This document shows positions 1 to 6,755 of a stretch of 23,206 bases of DNA, piece after piece. Within the stretch, counting starts at the first letter, position 1. Each line of letters begins with the position of its first letter. Both the position numbers and the translations under genes were made by a program. The notes under the pieces are model-generated. The model saw only the letters and a list, made by a program, of their open reading frames with translations. It searched no databases and was not told the DNA's origin. Source of the stretch: RGIG6904 sp024680835 (GTDB taxonomy: Bacteria > Bacillota > Clostridia > Lachnospirales > Lachnospiraceae); NCBI GenBank assembly GCA_024680835.1, contig JAILBP010000023.1, positions 1 through 23,206 of the forward strand, given 5' to 3'.

Positions 1-2398
1 TATTCCATCCATCCTGCCAACCATCCGGTGCACTACTCATGGCAAAATAAATCGCAGTTGCTCCTGCTGAACCGGAAAACGCATAAAATGGGCCGCTTGT
101 TTGTCCATCATTTCCACTGACCGCAGTAATCGTTGATGGAAAAGTTATTTCAGTAAACGGACAGTTTACAAACGCGCTTTCTCCGATATACTTTAATCCC
201 TCGTTCAGAGTAATATTCGAAAGCCCCCAACAACTATAGAATGCCTGTGCACCTATGGTTTCCACATTATCACTTAACACAACATTATTGAGCTTACTAC
301 AGTTAAAAAATGCTGAAGTCCCGATTTTTTTCAGATTCTTTCCAAAGTGTACTGTCTCAAGAGAAGTACAGCCATTGAAAGCTGATTCTTCTATTTCTAT
401 AACTGAATCCGGTATATCTACAGCCGTTAATAACGAACAGTCATAAAAAGCACTGTTACCTATTTTCTCAATCGTATTTGGAATAACAACACTGCTAAAG
501 TCTAAAAAACATGACTGACCATCGCTAAACCCTCCCCATAGGATCTCTGTTACTTTTATATCCATATCATAGACACGGATACTTTCCGGAATGGTAATGC
601 TACCCACATCAAGCGTAAGACCGGTCTCACCTTGAACTATAGCATTAGGTGACACTGATCCATCATACCCTCTCAGATCAAATGTATAATACAGATGATT
701 TGTTGAATCAGTATAATCGCTGACCGCATCTCCGGCCTTTGTCCAGATCTCTATCGGATCACTTGGTGCACCTGCAAAAGTGGAACCTGTGGCTGCAGCT
801 CTCGCAAAAAAGTAATATGCTGTGCCCATGGCAAGTCCGTTAAAGGTTCTGTCAGTCTGCCATTCGTCATCATCTGTGGGTGCTGTAGTTGTAGTGGATT
901 TTGCATACTCCACCTCACCTTCTACAGGCGAAGTATTGGAAACCGGGGCGTTAAACACAACAGTCTCTGCCCGAAGTGACTCAGAATACTGTGCACTGTG
1001 ACTTACTCCTGTCAGCTTTATCTTGCTGCCCGCTTCATTGATACTGCCGTCTATCGAACCTACGCTTGCCAGGCTGACGGGGTTTAATGTTATGGATGTA
1101 AAACCGATATTCGCATCACCCGGTTGAGACAGAGCTTCCGTAACCTTGGTCGAGGGCTGCTTTACAGCTACCACAACCCTGTTGGTCTCCTTAAGCGATT
1201 CTGCAGTCGAAGACGATGACTCCTTAGACCTTACAACACAATAAAAATACCTTGTACCAAGAACAGAATCCGGTGTATATGTTGTATCTGTAGCACCGTT
1301 TACAGCCGTACCCTCCCCATCAGCGCTGTTTGCCACATACCACTGATAGGTGGTATAGGCACCGGCTTTATCTACCTCAGCGGTCACTGAAAGTGCGCCT
1401 ATAGGCTCACCTTCTGCGTAAACTCCACCGCCGTTTATGGTTGCAAGAGTTATGGAAGGTGCTGCAGCAGGACTTGGAGCGGAGCCACCGCCACCTCCGC
1501 CGCCTGCACCACCGCCGCCTCCTCCGCCGCCTCCGCTGCCTCCGGCTTCGTTATCGGAAACGGTATTGGGTGTAACAGGTTTATTGGCAGAAACGCTGTT
1601 CGGTGTAACAGGCGTTCCTATGGTGATATAGGTCCCCTTATCTCCGAGAGTCCTGTATCTTGCCAGTATCTTCTCTACATCAAATACCCCGTCTTTTCTG
1701 AGACGCTCCTGAATATCAAGGTTGCGTCCTATCTCGATGACCGCAAAGTCAGGTATATCATCCTCGGTGATCTTTTCCGCTTTGACCTGTGGAACCTGCA
1801 GATCACTGTTTTTCTCAAACTTTGCCTTTACACGGCGGCATACACCCTTTTCTCCGGCTGATATCAGCACAGATTTGCTCTTTCCTGTTTTGCTGTCGAT
1901 GGATGTAAGTTCTACCTTTCCCTCGAGAATCGCGATTTCGGACTCTTCCTCAGAAATCTTTTTGGCATAGCCTATGGTACCCCTGACACCCGTCACCATG
2001 GTGGATGTACGGATGTTGAGAGATTCCTTCTTGGTCAAAGGAACCGTCACATTGAAAATAAGGCTTCCGGAATTTACCATTACCTCATTCTGGGTACCGC
2101 TCTGCTTGATGCTGACAGATGAGCTCTCATCCATCTTGACAGCCTTTGTGCCGTCAAGGCTGATATAAGCGTAACTGCTCTTATCCGTCGTAACGTCATC
2201 GCCATTGTACAGCTTCATCCCTGCCTTTATGGTCTTGGCTATACCATTGGCGTTCTTTAGCGTTGCAGTGCCTTCTGTCTGCTCAAGCCTCAATGTGGTA
2301 GCCTTTGCCGTGGCTGCTCCCAGCATGATGTTTCCGGTATTCGGTATCACAATCATCATAGCCAGTATGAGTGCTGTCAATCTCCTCATCGATCTCAT
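1..2398 (-). CDS. Secreted FecR-domain / BspA-type leucine-rich repeat surface protein (3' end outside window)
   Basis: The ATG at 2398 has an AAAGGAG box 7 nt upstream, and the frame stays open for 799 codons to the window edge. Seen in order: an N-terminal signal peptide (MRSMRRLTALILAMMIV, then a short hydrophobic stretch); a FecR-like domain at about residues 55-150, with the typical 'nsGsl.f.v...pl..ke.l.irTst.vtGVRGT' pattern; a VS-repeat linker (PNSVSAN, PNTVSDN); a 20-residue stretch that is nearly all glycine; an Ig-like segment (YTTYQWYVAN...TRYFYCVV); an Fn3-like segment (GLAMGTAYYFFARA); and at least four BspA-type LRR_5 units (for example KIGNSAFYDCSLLTAVDIP, TIGAQAFYSCWGLSNITL). 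FecR domains often sense or bind at the envelope, and BspA repeats mediate adhesion in several bacteria. A surface or cell-wall role is inferred; the ligand is unknown. It has its own promoter and follows the rnf terminator, so it is a separate transcription unit. Confidence 0.85.
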   Translation of the reverse strand, partial: MRSMRRLTALILAMMIVIPNTGNIMLGAATAKATTLRLEQTEGTATLKNANGIAKTIKAGMKLYNGDDVTTDKSSYAYISLDGTKAVKMDESSSVSIKQSGTQNEVMVNSGSLIFNVTVPLTKKESLNIRTSTMVTGVRGTIGYAKKISEEESEIAILEGKVELTSIDSKTGKSKSVLISAGEKGVCRRVKAKFEKNSDLQVPQVKAEKITEDDIPDFAVIEIGRNLDIQERLRKDGVFDVEKILARYRTLGDKGTYITIGTPVTPNSVSANKPVTPNTVSDNEAGGSGGGGGGGGGAGGGGGGGSAPSPAAAPSITLATINGGGVYAEGEPIGALSVTAEVDKAGAYTTYQWYVANSADGEGTAVNGATDTTYTPDSVLGTRYFYCVVRSKESSSSTAESLKETNRVVVAVKQPSTKVTEALSQPGDANIGFTSITLNPVSLASVGSIDGSINEAGSKIKLTGVSHSAQYSESLRAETVVFNAPVSNTSPVEGEVEYAKSTTTTAPTDDDEWQTDRTFNGLAMGTAYYFFARAAATGSTFAGAPSDPIEIWTKAGDAVSDYTDSTNHLYYTFDLRGYDGSVSPNAIVQGETGLTLDVGSITIPESIRVYDMDIKVTEILWGGFSDGQSCFLDFSSVVIPNTIEKIGNSAFYDCSLLTAVDIPDSVIEIEESAFNGCTSLETVHFGKNLKKIGTSAFFNCSKLNNVVLSDNVETIGAQAFYSCWGLSNITLNEGLKYIGESAFVNCPFTEITFPSTITAVSGNDGQTSGPFYAFSGSAGATAIYFAMSSAPDGWQDGWN
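1484..1620 (-). repeat. Glycine-rich linker (1484-1543) and VS-repeat motifs inside the surface protein
   Basis: Positions 1484-1543 encode 20 residues that are all Gly except one Ser and one Ala, using mixed GGN codons. Just before it in the protein (1547-1616) are two near-repeats, TPNSVSAN and TPNTVSDN. The region separates the FecR-containing N-terminal half from the Ig/LRR half, so it reads as a flexible interdomain spacer. The VS motif resembles the pentapeptide array in the L,D-transpeptidase at 15714-15923. Confidence 0.8.
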
Positions 2399-2490
2399 AT
2401 TGATACTCCTTTGATCTGAAAAAACATACCATTCCATCAAATGGTTCTATCACTACAAATGATATTCTCTGCAAAAAAACCTACAGCAGA

Positions 2491-2520
2491 ATTATACCAT
2501 TTCTGTCCTCTGTCATGCAA
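2491..2520 (-). promoter_or_regulatory. Sigma-A-type promoter of the surface-protein gene
   Basis: On the minus strand TTGCAT (2520-2515) is followed after 18 bp by a perfect TATAAT (2496-2491). It lies just after the rnfB terminator and would give a leader of about 85 nt before the ATG at 2398. The -10 match and the position between the terminator and the gene make it credible. No experimental evidence is available. Confidence 0.6.
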
Positions 2521-2521
2521 C

Positions 2522-2565
2522 AAAAAAAGCCCCCGAAATACAGTATAAAACTGTATCCCGGGGGA
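2522..2565 (-). terminator. Rho-independent terminator of the rnf operon
   Basis: Read on the minus strand, the arms CCCCCGGGATACAGT and ACTGTATTTCGGGGG enclose a very short A/T loop, and a run of seven T follows. It lies about 62 bp after the rnfB stop codon and ends the rnfCDGEAB transcript. Strong stem plus T-tract. Confidence 0.9.
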
Positions 2566-2571
2566 TAATTC

Positions 2572-2646
2572 TCCAAAACCCGATACTCCCATACGGCTCT
2601 GCCGATGTTTTCCAAAACCCGATACTCTTATACAGCTCTGGCGATG
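2572..2646 (-). repeat. Tandem duplication of the rnfB 3' end (39-bp period, 2 copies)
   Basis: Two 36-bp segments start 39 bp apart: 2611-2646, which contains the last codons and stop of rnfB, and 2572-2607, downstream of the gene. They differ at about four positions. The downstream copy has GTATGG where rnfB has GTATAA, so the stop is lost. The period is the same as in the array after rnfA. Confidence 0.85.
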
Positions 2647-3431
2647 ATGCAGTGTCTCGGACATTTCTCAGCACACTTGCCGCACTGTTCGCATTTTTCC
2701 TGATCTATAACCGCAATGTTATTTTCAAATATGACCGCTCCGTTGGGACAGGTCTTTGCACAAAGACCGCAGCCTATGCAGCCTGCCGTACAAGTATCCA
2801 TTACAGCCTTACCCTTATTATTGGTGCTGCAGTTTACCGCGTATTTAGACTCGTAAGGTATCAGTGTGATCAGATGCTTTGGACATGCCGCAACGCACTT
2901 TCCGCAGGCCTTGCAGGCATTGCTGTCCACAACTGCGATACCGTCTATCACATGAATGGCATCAAAAGGACAGGTTTTAACGCAGGTTCCGAAGCCCAGA
3001 CATCCGTCATCGCAGGATTTCGGTCCGCCGCCTGATGAAGCCGCCGCCGCAACACAGTCCATGACACCTGTATAATCATAGAGTTTTCCTGCCTTATCGC
3101 AGTTTCCGCCGCATTTTACAAAAGCAGTCATCCTGACGGAACCACCGGCCTCAACACCCATAATGTCCGCAACCTTTGAGGCAACAGGGTCTCCACCCAC
3201 CGGACACTGATTCACCGGTGCTTCACCCTTCACTATAGCAGCCGCCAGTCCACTGCATCCGGGGTAACCGCAGCCTCCGCAGTTGTTGCCCGGCAGGACT
3301 GACAGAATAGCCTCTTCCCTGGGATCAACCTCAACCTTCAGCTTCTCGCTGGCAACGCCTAAGAAAAGGCCTATTATGATTCCGATGCAGCCTACTACTA
3401 CTGCTGCAGCCAATATCGATGTTATATCCAT
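2628..3431 (-). CDS. rnfB: Rnf complex iron-sulfur subunit RnfB
   Basis: 267 aa. RnfB is the ferredoxin-facing electron-entry subunit of the Rnf ferredoxin:NAD+ oxidoreductase. Seen: an N-terminal membrane anchor (about residues 5-27); a four-Cys iron-sulfur domain (Cys51, 54, 59, 76; CGGCGYPGCSGLA); a further Cys set at 107-144; then four ferredoxin-type CxxCxxCxxxCP clusters or variants at about 144-154, 173-183, 218-228 and 247-257. Length and layout match clostridial RnfB. The ATG at 3431 has a GAGGGGGA box 5-6 nt upstream, and that box is the end of a palindromic repeat (3438-3481). It is the last gene of the operon. A 289-bp gap filled with repeats separates it from rnfA, which is unusual because the other rnf genes touch or overlap. 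Its 3' end is tandemly duplicated downstream. Confidence 0.97.
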   Translation of the reverse strand: MDITSILAAAVVVGCIGIIIGLFLGVASEKLKVEVDPREEAILSVLPGNNCGGCGYPGCSGLAAAIVKGEAPVNQCPVGGDPVASKVADIMGVEAGGSVRMTAFVKCGGNCDKAGKLYDYTGVMDCVAAAASSGGGPKSCDDGCLGFGTCVKTCPFDAIHVIDGIAVVDSNACKACGKCVAACPKHLITLIPYESKYAVNCSTNNKGKAVMDTCTAGCIGCGLCAKTCPNGAVIFENNIAVIDQEKCEQCGKCAEKCPRHCIIARAV

Positions 3432-3437
3432 GAAATT

Positions 3438-3481
3438 CCCCCTCAGTCGGTTTCACCGACAGCTCCCCCAAAGGGGGAGCC
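3438..3481. repeat. Double-hairpin palindromic intergenic repeat before rnfB
   Basis: Two adjacent inverted repeats: GTCGGtttCACCGAC (3446-3460, imperfect) and GCTCCCCCaaAGGGGGAGC (3462-3480). Elements of the form 'GGCTCCCCC..GGGGGAGCTGTCGG..CCGACTGAGGGGG' are, from memory, widespread in gut Firmicutes genomes, so I read this as a dispersed element. A genome search would settle that. On the minus strand its terminal CTGAGGGGGA also forms the rnfB Shine-Dalgarno box. Confidence 0.75.
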
Positions 3482-3505
3482 TTTAAAAACTTATCTTTAA
3501 CCAAA

Positions 3506-3737
3506 AGAATCTCTATAAAAGTCAGATATACAGGTTTTTACCCAAAATCTCTACAAAAACCAAATATACAGGTTTTCACTCAAAATCTCTACAAAAACCA
3601 AATATACAGGTTTTTACCCGAAAATCTCTACAAACGCCAAACCTACAGGCTTATACCCGAGATTCTCTACAAACGCCAAACCTACAGGCTTATACCCGAA
3701 AATCCCCGCAAAAGCCAGATCTACAGGCTCATACCTG
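3506..3737 (-). repeat. Six-copy 39-bp tandem repeat array derived from the rnfA 3' end
   Basis: Units lie at 3506-3543, 3544-3581, 3582-3620, 3621-3659, 3660-3698 and 3699-3737 (38 or 39 bp). The unit nearest rnfA includes its last four to five codons and TAG stop (3721-3723). On the minus strand the nearer units read in frame as GFSGISL*-like echoes of the rnfA tail GFSGMSL*. Adjacent units are most alike (units 4 and 5 differ at two positions in 39). Units 1-3 have drifted to an AT-rich variant, and units 1 and 2 have lost a base. The array fills most of the rnfA-rnfB gap. Confidence 0.9.
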
Positions 3738-4320
3738 AGAATCCCATGAATGCGATAGACATAAGAGCTGCTGCCAGCAAAACGGAAGCCGTGCCCTTAA
3801 AGGGTTTCGGTATGTCATTGTACTCCATCTTCTCACGGATACCCGCCATCAGCACAATGGAAATGAAAAATCCCACCGCCGTTGCGAGACCGTTCACGGT
3901 GCTCTCCAGAATATTGTACTCTTTGGTCACATTGGTAAGAGCAACACCCAAAACTGCACAGTTAGTGGTAATGAGGGGCAGATAAACGCCCAGCGAACCG
4001 TAGAGTGACGGAATCTTCTTTTTGAGGAACATCTCCACAAACTGTACAAGGCAGGCTATGACCAGGATAAACACAATAGTCTTAAGATAAGTCAGGTCAA
4101 TGCCTTTCTCCTGCAAAGCCGTGTTGTTCAGGATGAACTTGTATATAACCGCAGTTACAAAGCTGGATATGGTGATGACGAATATTACCGCACCGCCCAT
4201 TCCTGCCGCTGTCTCGGTCTTCTTGGAAACTCCGAGGAAAGGACAGATACCTAAAAACTGGCTCAGAACCACATTATTAATAATGGCTGAACCGACCGCT
4301 ATCATCAATAATGTTTTCAT
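3721..4320 (-). CDS. rnfA: Rnf complex membrane subunit RnfA
   Basis: 199 aa, the usual RnfA length, with six predicted membrane helices. RnfA and RnfE are homologous inverted-topology subunits that together hold a [2Fe-2S] cluster within the membrane. The expected cysteines are present: Cys26 in GICPFLGVSK and Cys121 in TTNCAVLGVAL. The ATG at 4320 overlaps the rnfE stop by 4 nt (ATGA), which suggests translational coupling, and AAGGAG lies just upstream. The conserved C-terminal AFMGFSGM motif is intact, so the tandem repeats that begin at its 3' end have not damaged the protein. Confidence 0.97.
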   Translation of the reverse strand: MKTLLMIAVGSAIINNVVLSQFLGICPFLGVSKKTETAAGMGGAVIFVITISSFVTAVIYKFILNNTALQEKGIDLTYLKTIVFILVIACLVQFVEMFLKKKIPSLYGSLGVYLPLITTNCAVLGVALTNVTKEYNILESTVNGLATAVGFFISIVLMAGIREKMEYNDIPKPFKGTASVLLAAALMSIAFMGFSGMSL

Positions 4321-5198
4321 TGATCCTCACTCTCCTTTCCTTCGGTCTCATCATCACCTTTTACCGCATTATCAGCGTTGATATCTTCAGATACTTCAGC
4401 TTTTTGTCTGATCTTCTCCGGCTTCTTTACTGTATTTACTTTTCTGGTGGTTTCGGATATTGCAGACTTTCCTCCACAGAAAGCTGCGCTGGCACAGCCT
4501 GCACAATCTCCGGTGATACAGCCTGCGGGAGAGGTCAGGGGCTTACCCTTGGAATCCATCTTCTCTCTCACCACATTCATAATAGCTACCAGGAATGCCA
4601 GCACCAGAAATGCGCCGGGTGCCATAATGAATATCGCAGCCGGTGTAAACCAGTTTAAGGAAAGCACCTGGATCCCAAAGAACTGTCCCGCACCTAAGAT
4701 CTCTCTGACAACACCTATACAAGTCAGACCAAAAGTGAATCCCAGTCCCATGCCTATACCGTCAAACACGGAAGGCAGCACAGGATTTTTGGAAGCATAG
4801 CTTTCCGCTCTGCCTAATATGATACAGTTTACGACTATGAGCGGGATATAAACGCCAAGGCTTGCCGACAGAGCAGGCAGATATGCCTTCATCAGGAATT
4901 CCACCACCGTCACCAGAGACGCTACTATCACGATAAAGGCGGGCATTCTGACTCCGTCAGGTATAATCTTTCTGAGCATTGAAATCAGCAGGTTAGAGAA
5001 TATCAATACCGCCGTGGTGGAAAGACCCATTCCAAGTCCGTTCATGGCTGAGGAGGTCACTGCCAGAGTGGGACACATTCCCAACATCAGCACGAAGGTG
5101 GGATTCTCTTTTATGAGTCCGTTGAAAAGACGCTCTGCGTAAACATTCTGTTGTCTCTCCACAGGCTCCAAAGTCTCTATGTTCTGTATATCAGCCAT
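4317..5198 (-). CDS. rnfE: Rnf complex membrane subunit RnfE with a Cys-containing C-terminal extension
   Basis: 293 aa from ATG 5198, chosen over a GTG at 5207 because GGGAGGTGA sits directly before that ATG. The core (about residues 20-212) has six helices and the cluster cysteines Cys42 (GMCPTLAVTS) and Cys125 (VNCIILGRAES). RnfE proteins are usually about 200-230 aa. This one adds about 80 polar residues: Cys227, Cys232, Cys235 and Cys241 within about 15 residues (GCITGDCAGC, then AFCGGK), a basic stretch, and a very acidic end (DDETEGKESEDQ). The role of the tail is unknown; metal or iron-sulfur binding at the membrane surface is possible. The start is separated by 1 nt from the rnfG stop, and the 3' end overlaps rnfA by 4 nt. 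Confidence 0.96.
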   Translation of the reverse strand: MADIQNIETLEPVERQQNVYAERLFNGLIKENPTFVLMLGMCPTLAVTSSAMNGLGMGLSTTAVLIFSNLLISMLRKIIPDGVRMPAFIVIVASLVTVVEFLMKAYLPALSASLGVYIPLIVVNCIILGRAESYASKNPVLPSVFDGIGMGLGFTFGLTCIGVVREILGAGQFFGIQVLSLNWFTPAAIFIMAPGAFLVLAFLVAIMNVVREKMDSKGKPLTSPAGCITGDCAGCASAAFCGGKSAISETTRKVNTVKKPEKIRQKAEVSEDINADNAVKGDDETEGKESEDQ

Positions 5199-5199
5199 G

Positions 5200-5805
5200 T
5201 CACTCACCTCCCATCAGAAACTCTCCAAAGTACGCTACCACGGCATTCACACCGTTTGCAACAGCTTTTGAAGTGATGGTGGCACCGGATATCGCCTCAA
5301 TCTCGTCATCCGAAGCCGGCGCCTGCTTCACAACATTAAATACCGTGACAAGCTTATCCCTGAACTGTGCTACGAAATCATCTTCCGTAGCCTTCATCCC
5401 CAGTCCCGGTGTCTCGGCAATATCCGTCACAGAATAACCGTTGACGGTTCCGTCATTTCTGATACCGACTGAAAATGTAATGGTTCCCTGTGAACCGTCC
5501 TTTGCAGTCACAGTGATGATATAGCCCAGCTTCTCACCTGATGCAGCTTTAGCCGTCACGATATCGTCTATGGAATCCTTGAAGCCTTTACCTGTCACAA
5601 ATTCCGTCGCTTTCCCGCTGTCAAAGCCTTCAAGCTCCTCAAATGAATCCGCGTCATCAAATACTTCCTTAAATGCTGCCTGTCGTGTCTCGGCTTCCAC
5701 AGCCGCGATGGGATCTTTAGTAATATTATACACCGCTCCCAGCACCAGTCCCAGCACCAGAGTCAACACCGCGAGTATCAGGGTGTCATGAATTGTTTTT
5801 TTCAT
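5200..5805 (-). CDS. rnfG: Rnf complex FMN-binding subunit RnfG
   Basis: 201 aa. RnfG carries a covalently bound FMN on the outer face of the membrane and passes electrons within the Rnf complex. Seen: one N-terminal membrane helix (residues 8-27), then an FMN-binding domain with ETPGLGMKA and the flavinylation motif ISGATITS, where Thr176 is the expected FMN attachment site. The ATG at 5805 has GGGAGG 9 nt upstream and lies inside rnfD, a 20-nt overlap. Covalent attachment needs an ApbE flavin transferase, which is not in this window. Confidence 0.96.
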   Translation of the reverse strand: MKKTIHDTLILAVLTLVLGLVLGAVYNITKDPIAAVEAETRQAAFKEVFDDADSFEELEGFDSGKATEFVTGKGFKDSIDDIVTAKAASGEKLGYIITVTAKDGSQGTITFSVGIRNDGTVNGYSVTDIAETPGLGMKATEDDFVAQFRDKLVTVFNVVKQAPASDDEIEAISGATITSKAVANGVNAVVAYFGEFLMGGE

Positions 5806-6742
5806 CTTTCTTTACCTCCCTTACCCTGACAACTCCGAATGCAGTCGGTACCGTAATTTTCTCAATGACCGGAACCATGAGGTTGCTGAGTATAATGGCA
5901 AAAGATACGCCGTCGGCATTCGCTCCGAAGCATCTGAAAAGACCTGTGAGGACACCGCAGCATACACCGTAGACAACACGTCCCACGGGTGTTATGGGGC
6001 TGGTGACATAATCTGTAGCCATAAAGAATACGCCCAGCATCAGACCTCCGCCACACAGCTCTGCCACAAGGTATGTGGAGTCAAATCCGTGTCCTCCGAA
6101 AACTCCCATAAACAGCACGAATGAGATGATATATCCCGCAGGAATGGAAAGATCAATGACTCCGAAGAGTATCATGATGATAGCCCCCAACAGGATGCAC
6201 AGTGCACTGGTCTCTCCTATGGCTCCGCCGGTCTTACCGATCAGCATGTTCATAACATTGACACTCTCACCTGCCCTGATGGACGCAAGAGGTGTCGCTC
6301 CAGAATATGCATCACAGTTAAAGTTGGTCATATCCGCCGCAAAGGCGATCACCAGAAAACATCTGCCTGCCAGTGCTGGGTTCATGAAGTTCTGTCCCAG
6401 TCCTCCGAAGAGCATCTTCACGATCACTATGGCAAAGGCGCTGCCCAAAGCAGTCTCCCAGAACGGCAGAGCGACAGGTACATTAAGTGCCAGCATGAGA
6501 CCTGTCACGACAGCGGAAAGATCACCTACGGTGACCGGCTGTTTTCTGATCTTATTCATCAGAAACTCACACAGCACAGCAGTCGCCACAGATATCAGCA
6601 TATGTATCAAAGCCCTAAGACCGAAATTATATATACCGAATACAGATGTGGGCAGAAGGGCTATTATGACTATCAGCATTATGGAACTCGTTGTCTCCCG
6701 TGATCGTACATGCGGAGAAGACGATATGTTAAGTCTGCTCAA
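5786..6742 (-). CDS. rnfD: Rnf complex membrane subunit RnfD
   Basis: 318 aa, multi-helix membrane subunit related to NqrB. It carries covalent FMN at Thr150 in the motif DAYSGATPLAS and takes part in ion translocation. The start is a TTG at 6742, preceded by AAGGGGGA 8 nt upstream. It gives the expected family N-terminus (ISSSPHVRSRETTSSIML), and the next Met lies too far inside the first helix. The gene starts 13 nt after rnfC stops and overlaps rnfG by 20 nt. Confidence 0.95.
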   Translation of the reverse strand: MSRLNISSSPHVRSRETTSSIMLIVIIALLPTSVFGIYNFGLRALIHMLISVATAVLCEFLMNKIRKQPVTVGDLSAVVTGLMLALNVPVALPFWETALGSAFAIVIVKMLFGGLGQNFMNPALAGRCFLVIAFAADMTNFNCDAYSGATPLASIRAGESVNVMNMLIGKTGGAIGETSALCILLGAIIMILFGVIDLSIPAGYIISFVLFMGVFGGHGFDSTYLVAELCGGGLMLGVFFMATDYVTSPITPVGRVVYGVCCGVLTGLFRCFGANADGVSFAIILSNLMVPVIEKITVPTAFGVVRVREVKKDEKNNS

Positions 6743-6755
6743 AATCTTTTCCCCC

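Noticed and set aside
1437..1631. Plus-strand frame rich in proline
   Set aside because: It is the reverse complement of the glycine-rich linker of the surface protein and has no RBS.
2437..2664. 75-codon minus-strand frame overlapping the rnfB end
   Set aside because: It reads through the rnfB tail duplication and the terminator hairpin, starts inside rnfB in another frame, and has no independent signal of being a gene.
3506..3737. Repeat array as a possible CRISPR
   Set aside because: The 39-bp units are directly adjacent with no unique spacers, they drift in sequence, and no cas genes are present.
5199..5207. GTG start for RnfE, three codons earlier
   Set aside because: It falls within the SD region GGGAGGTGA; ATG 5198 is better spaced.
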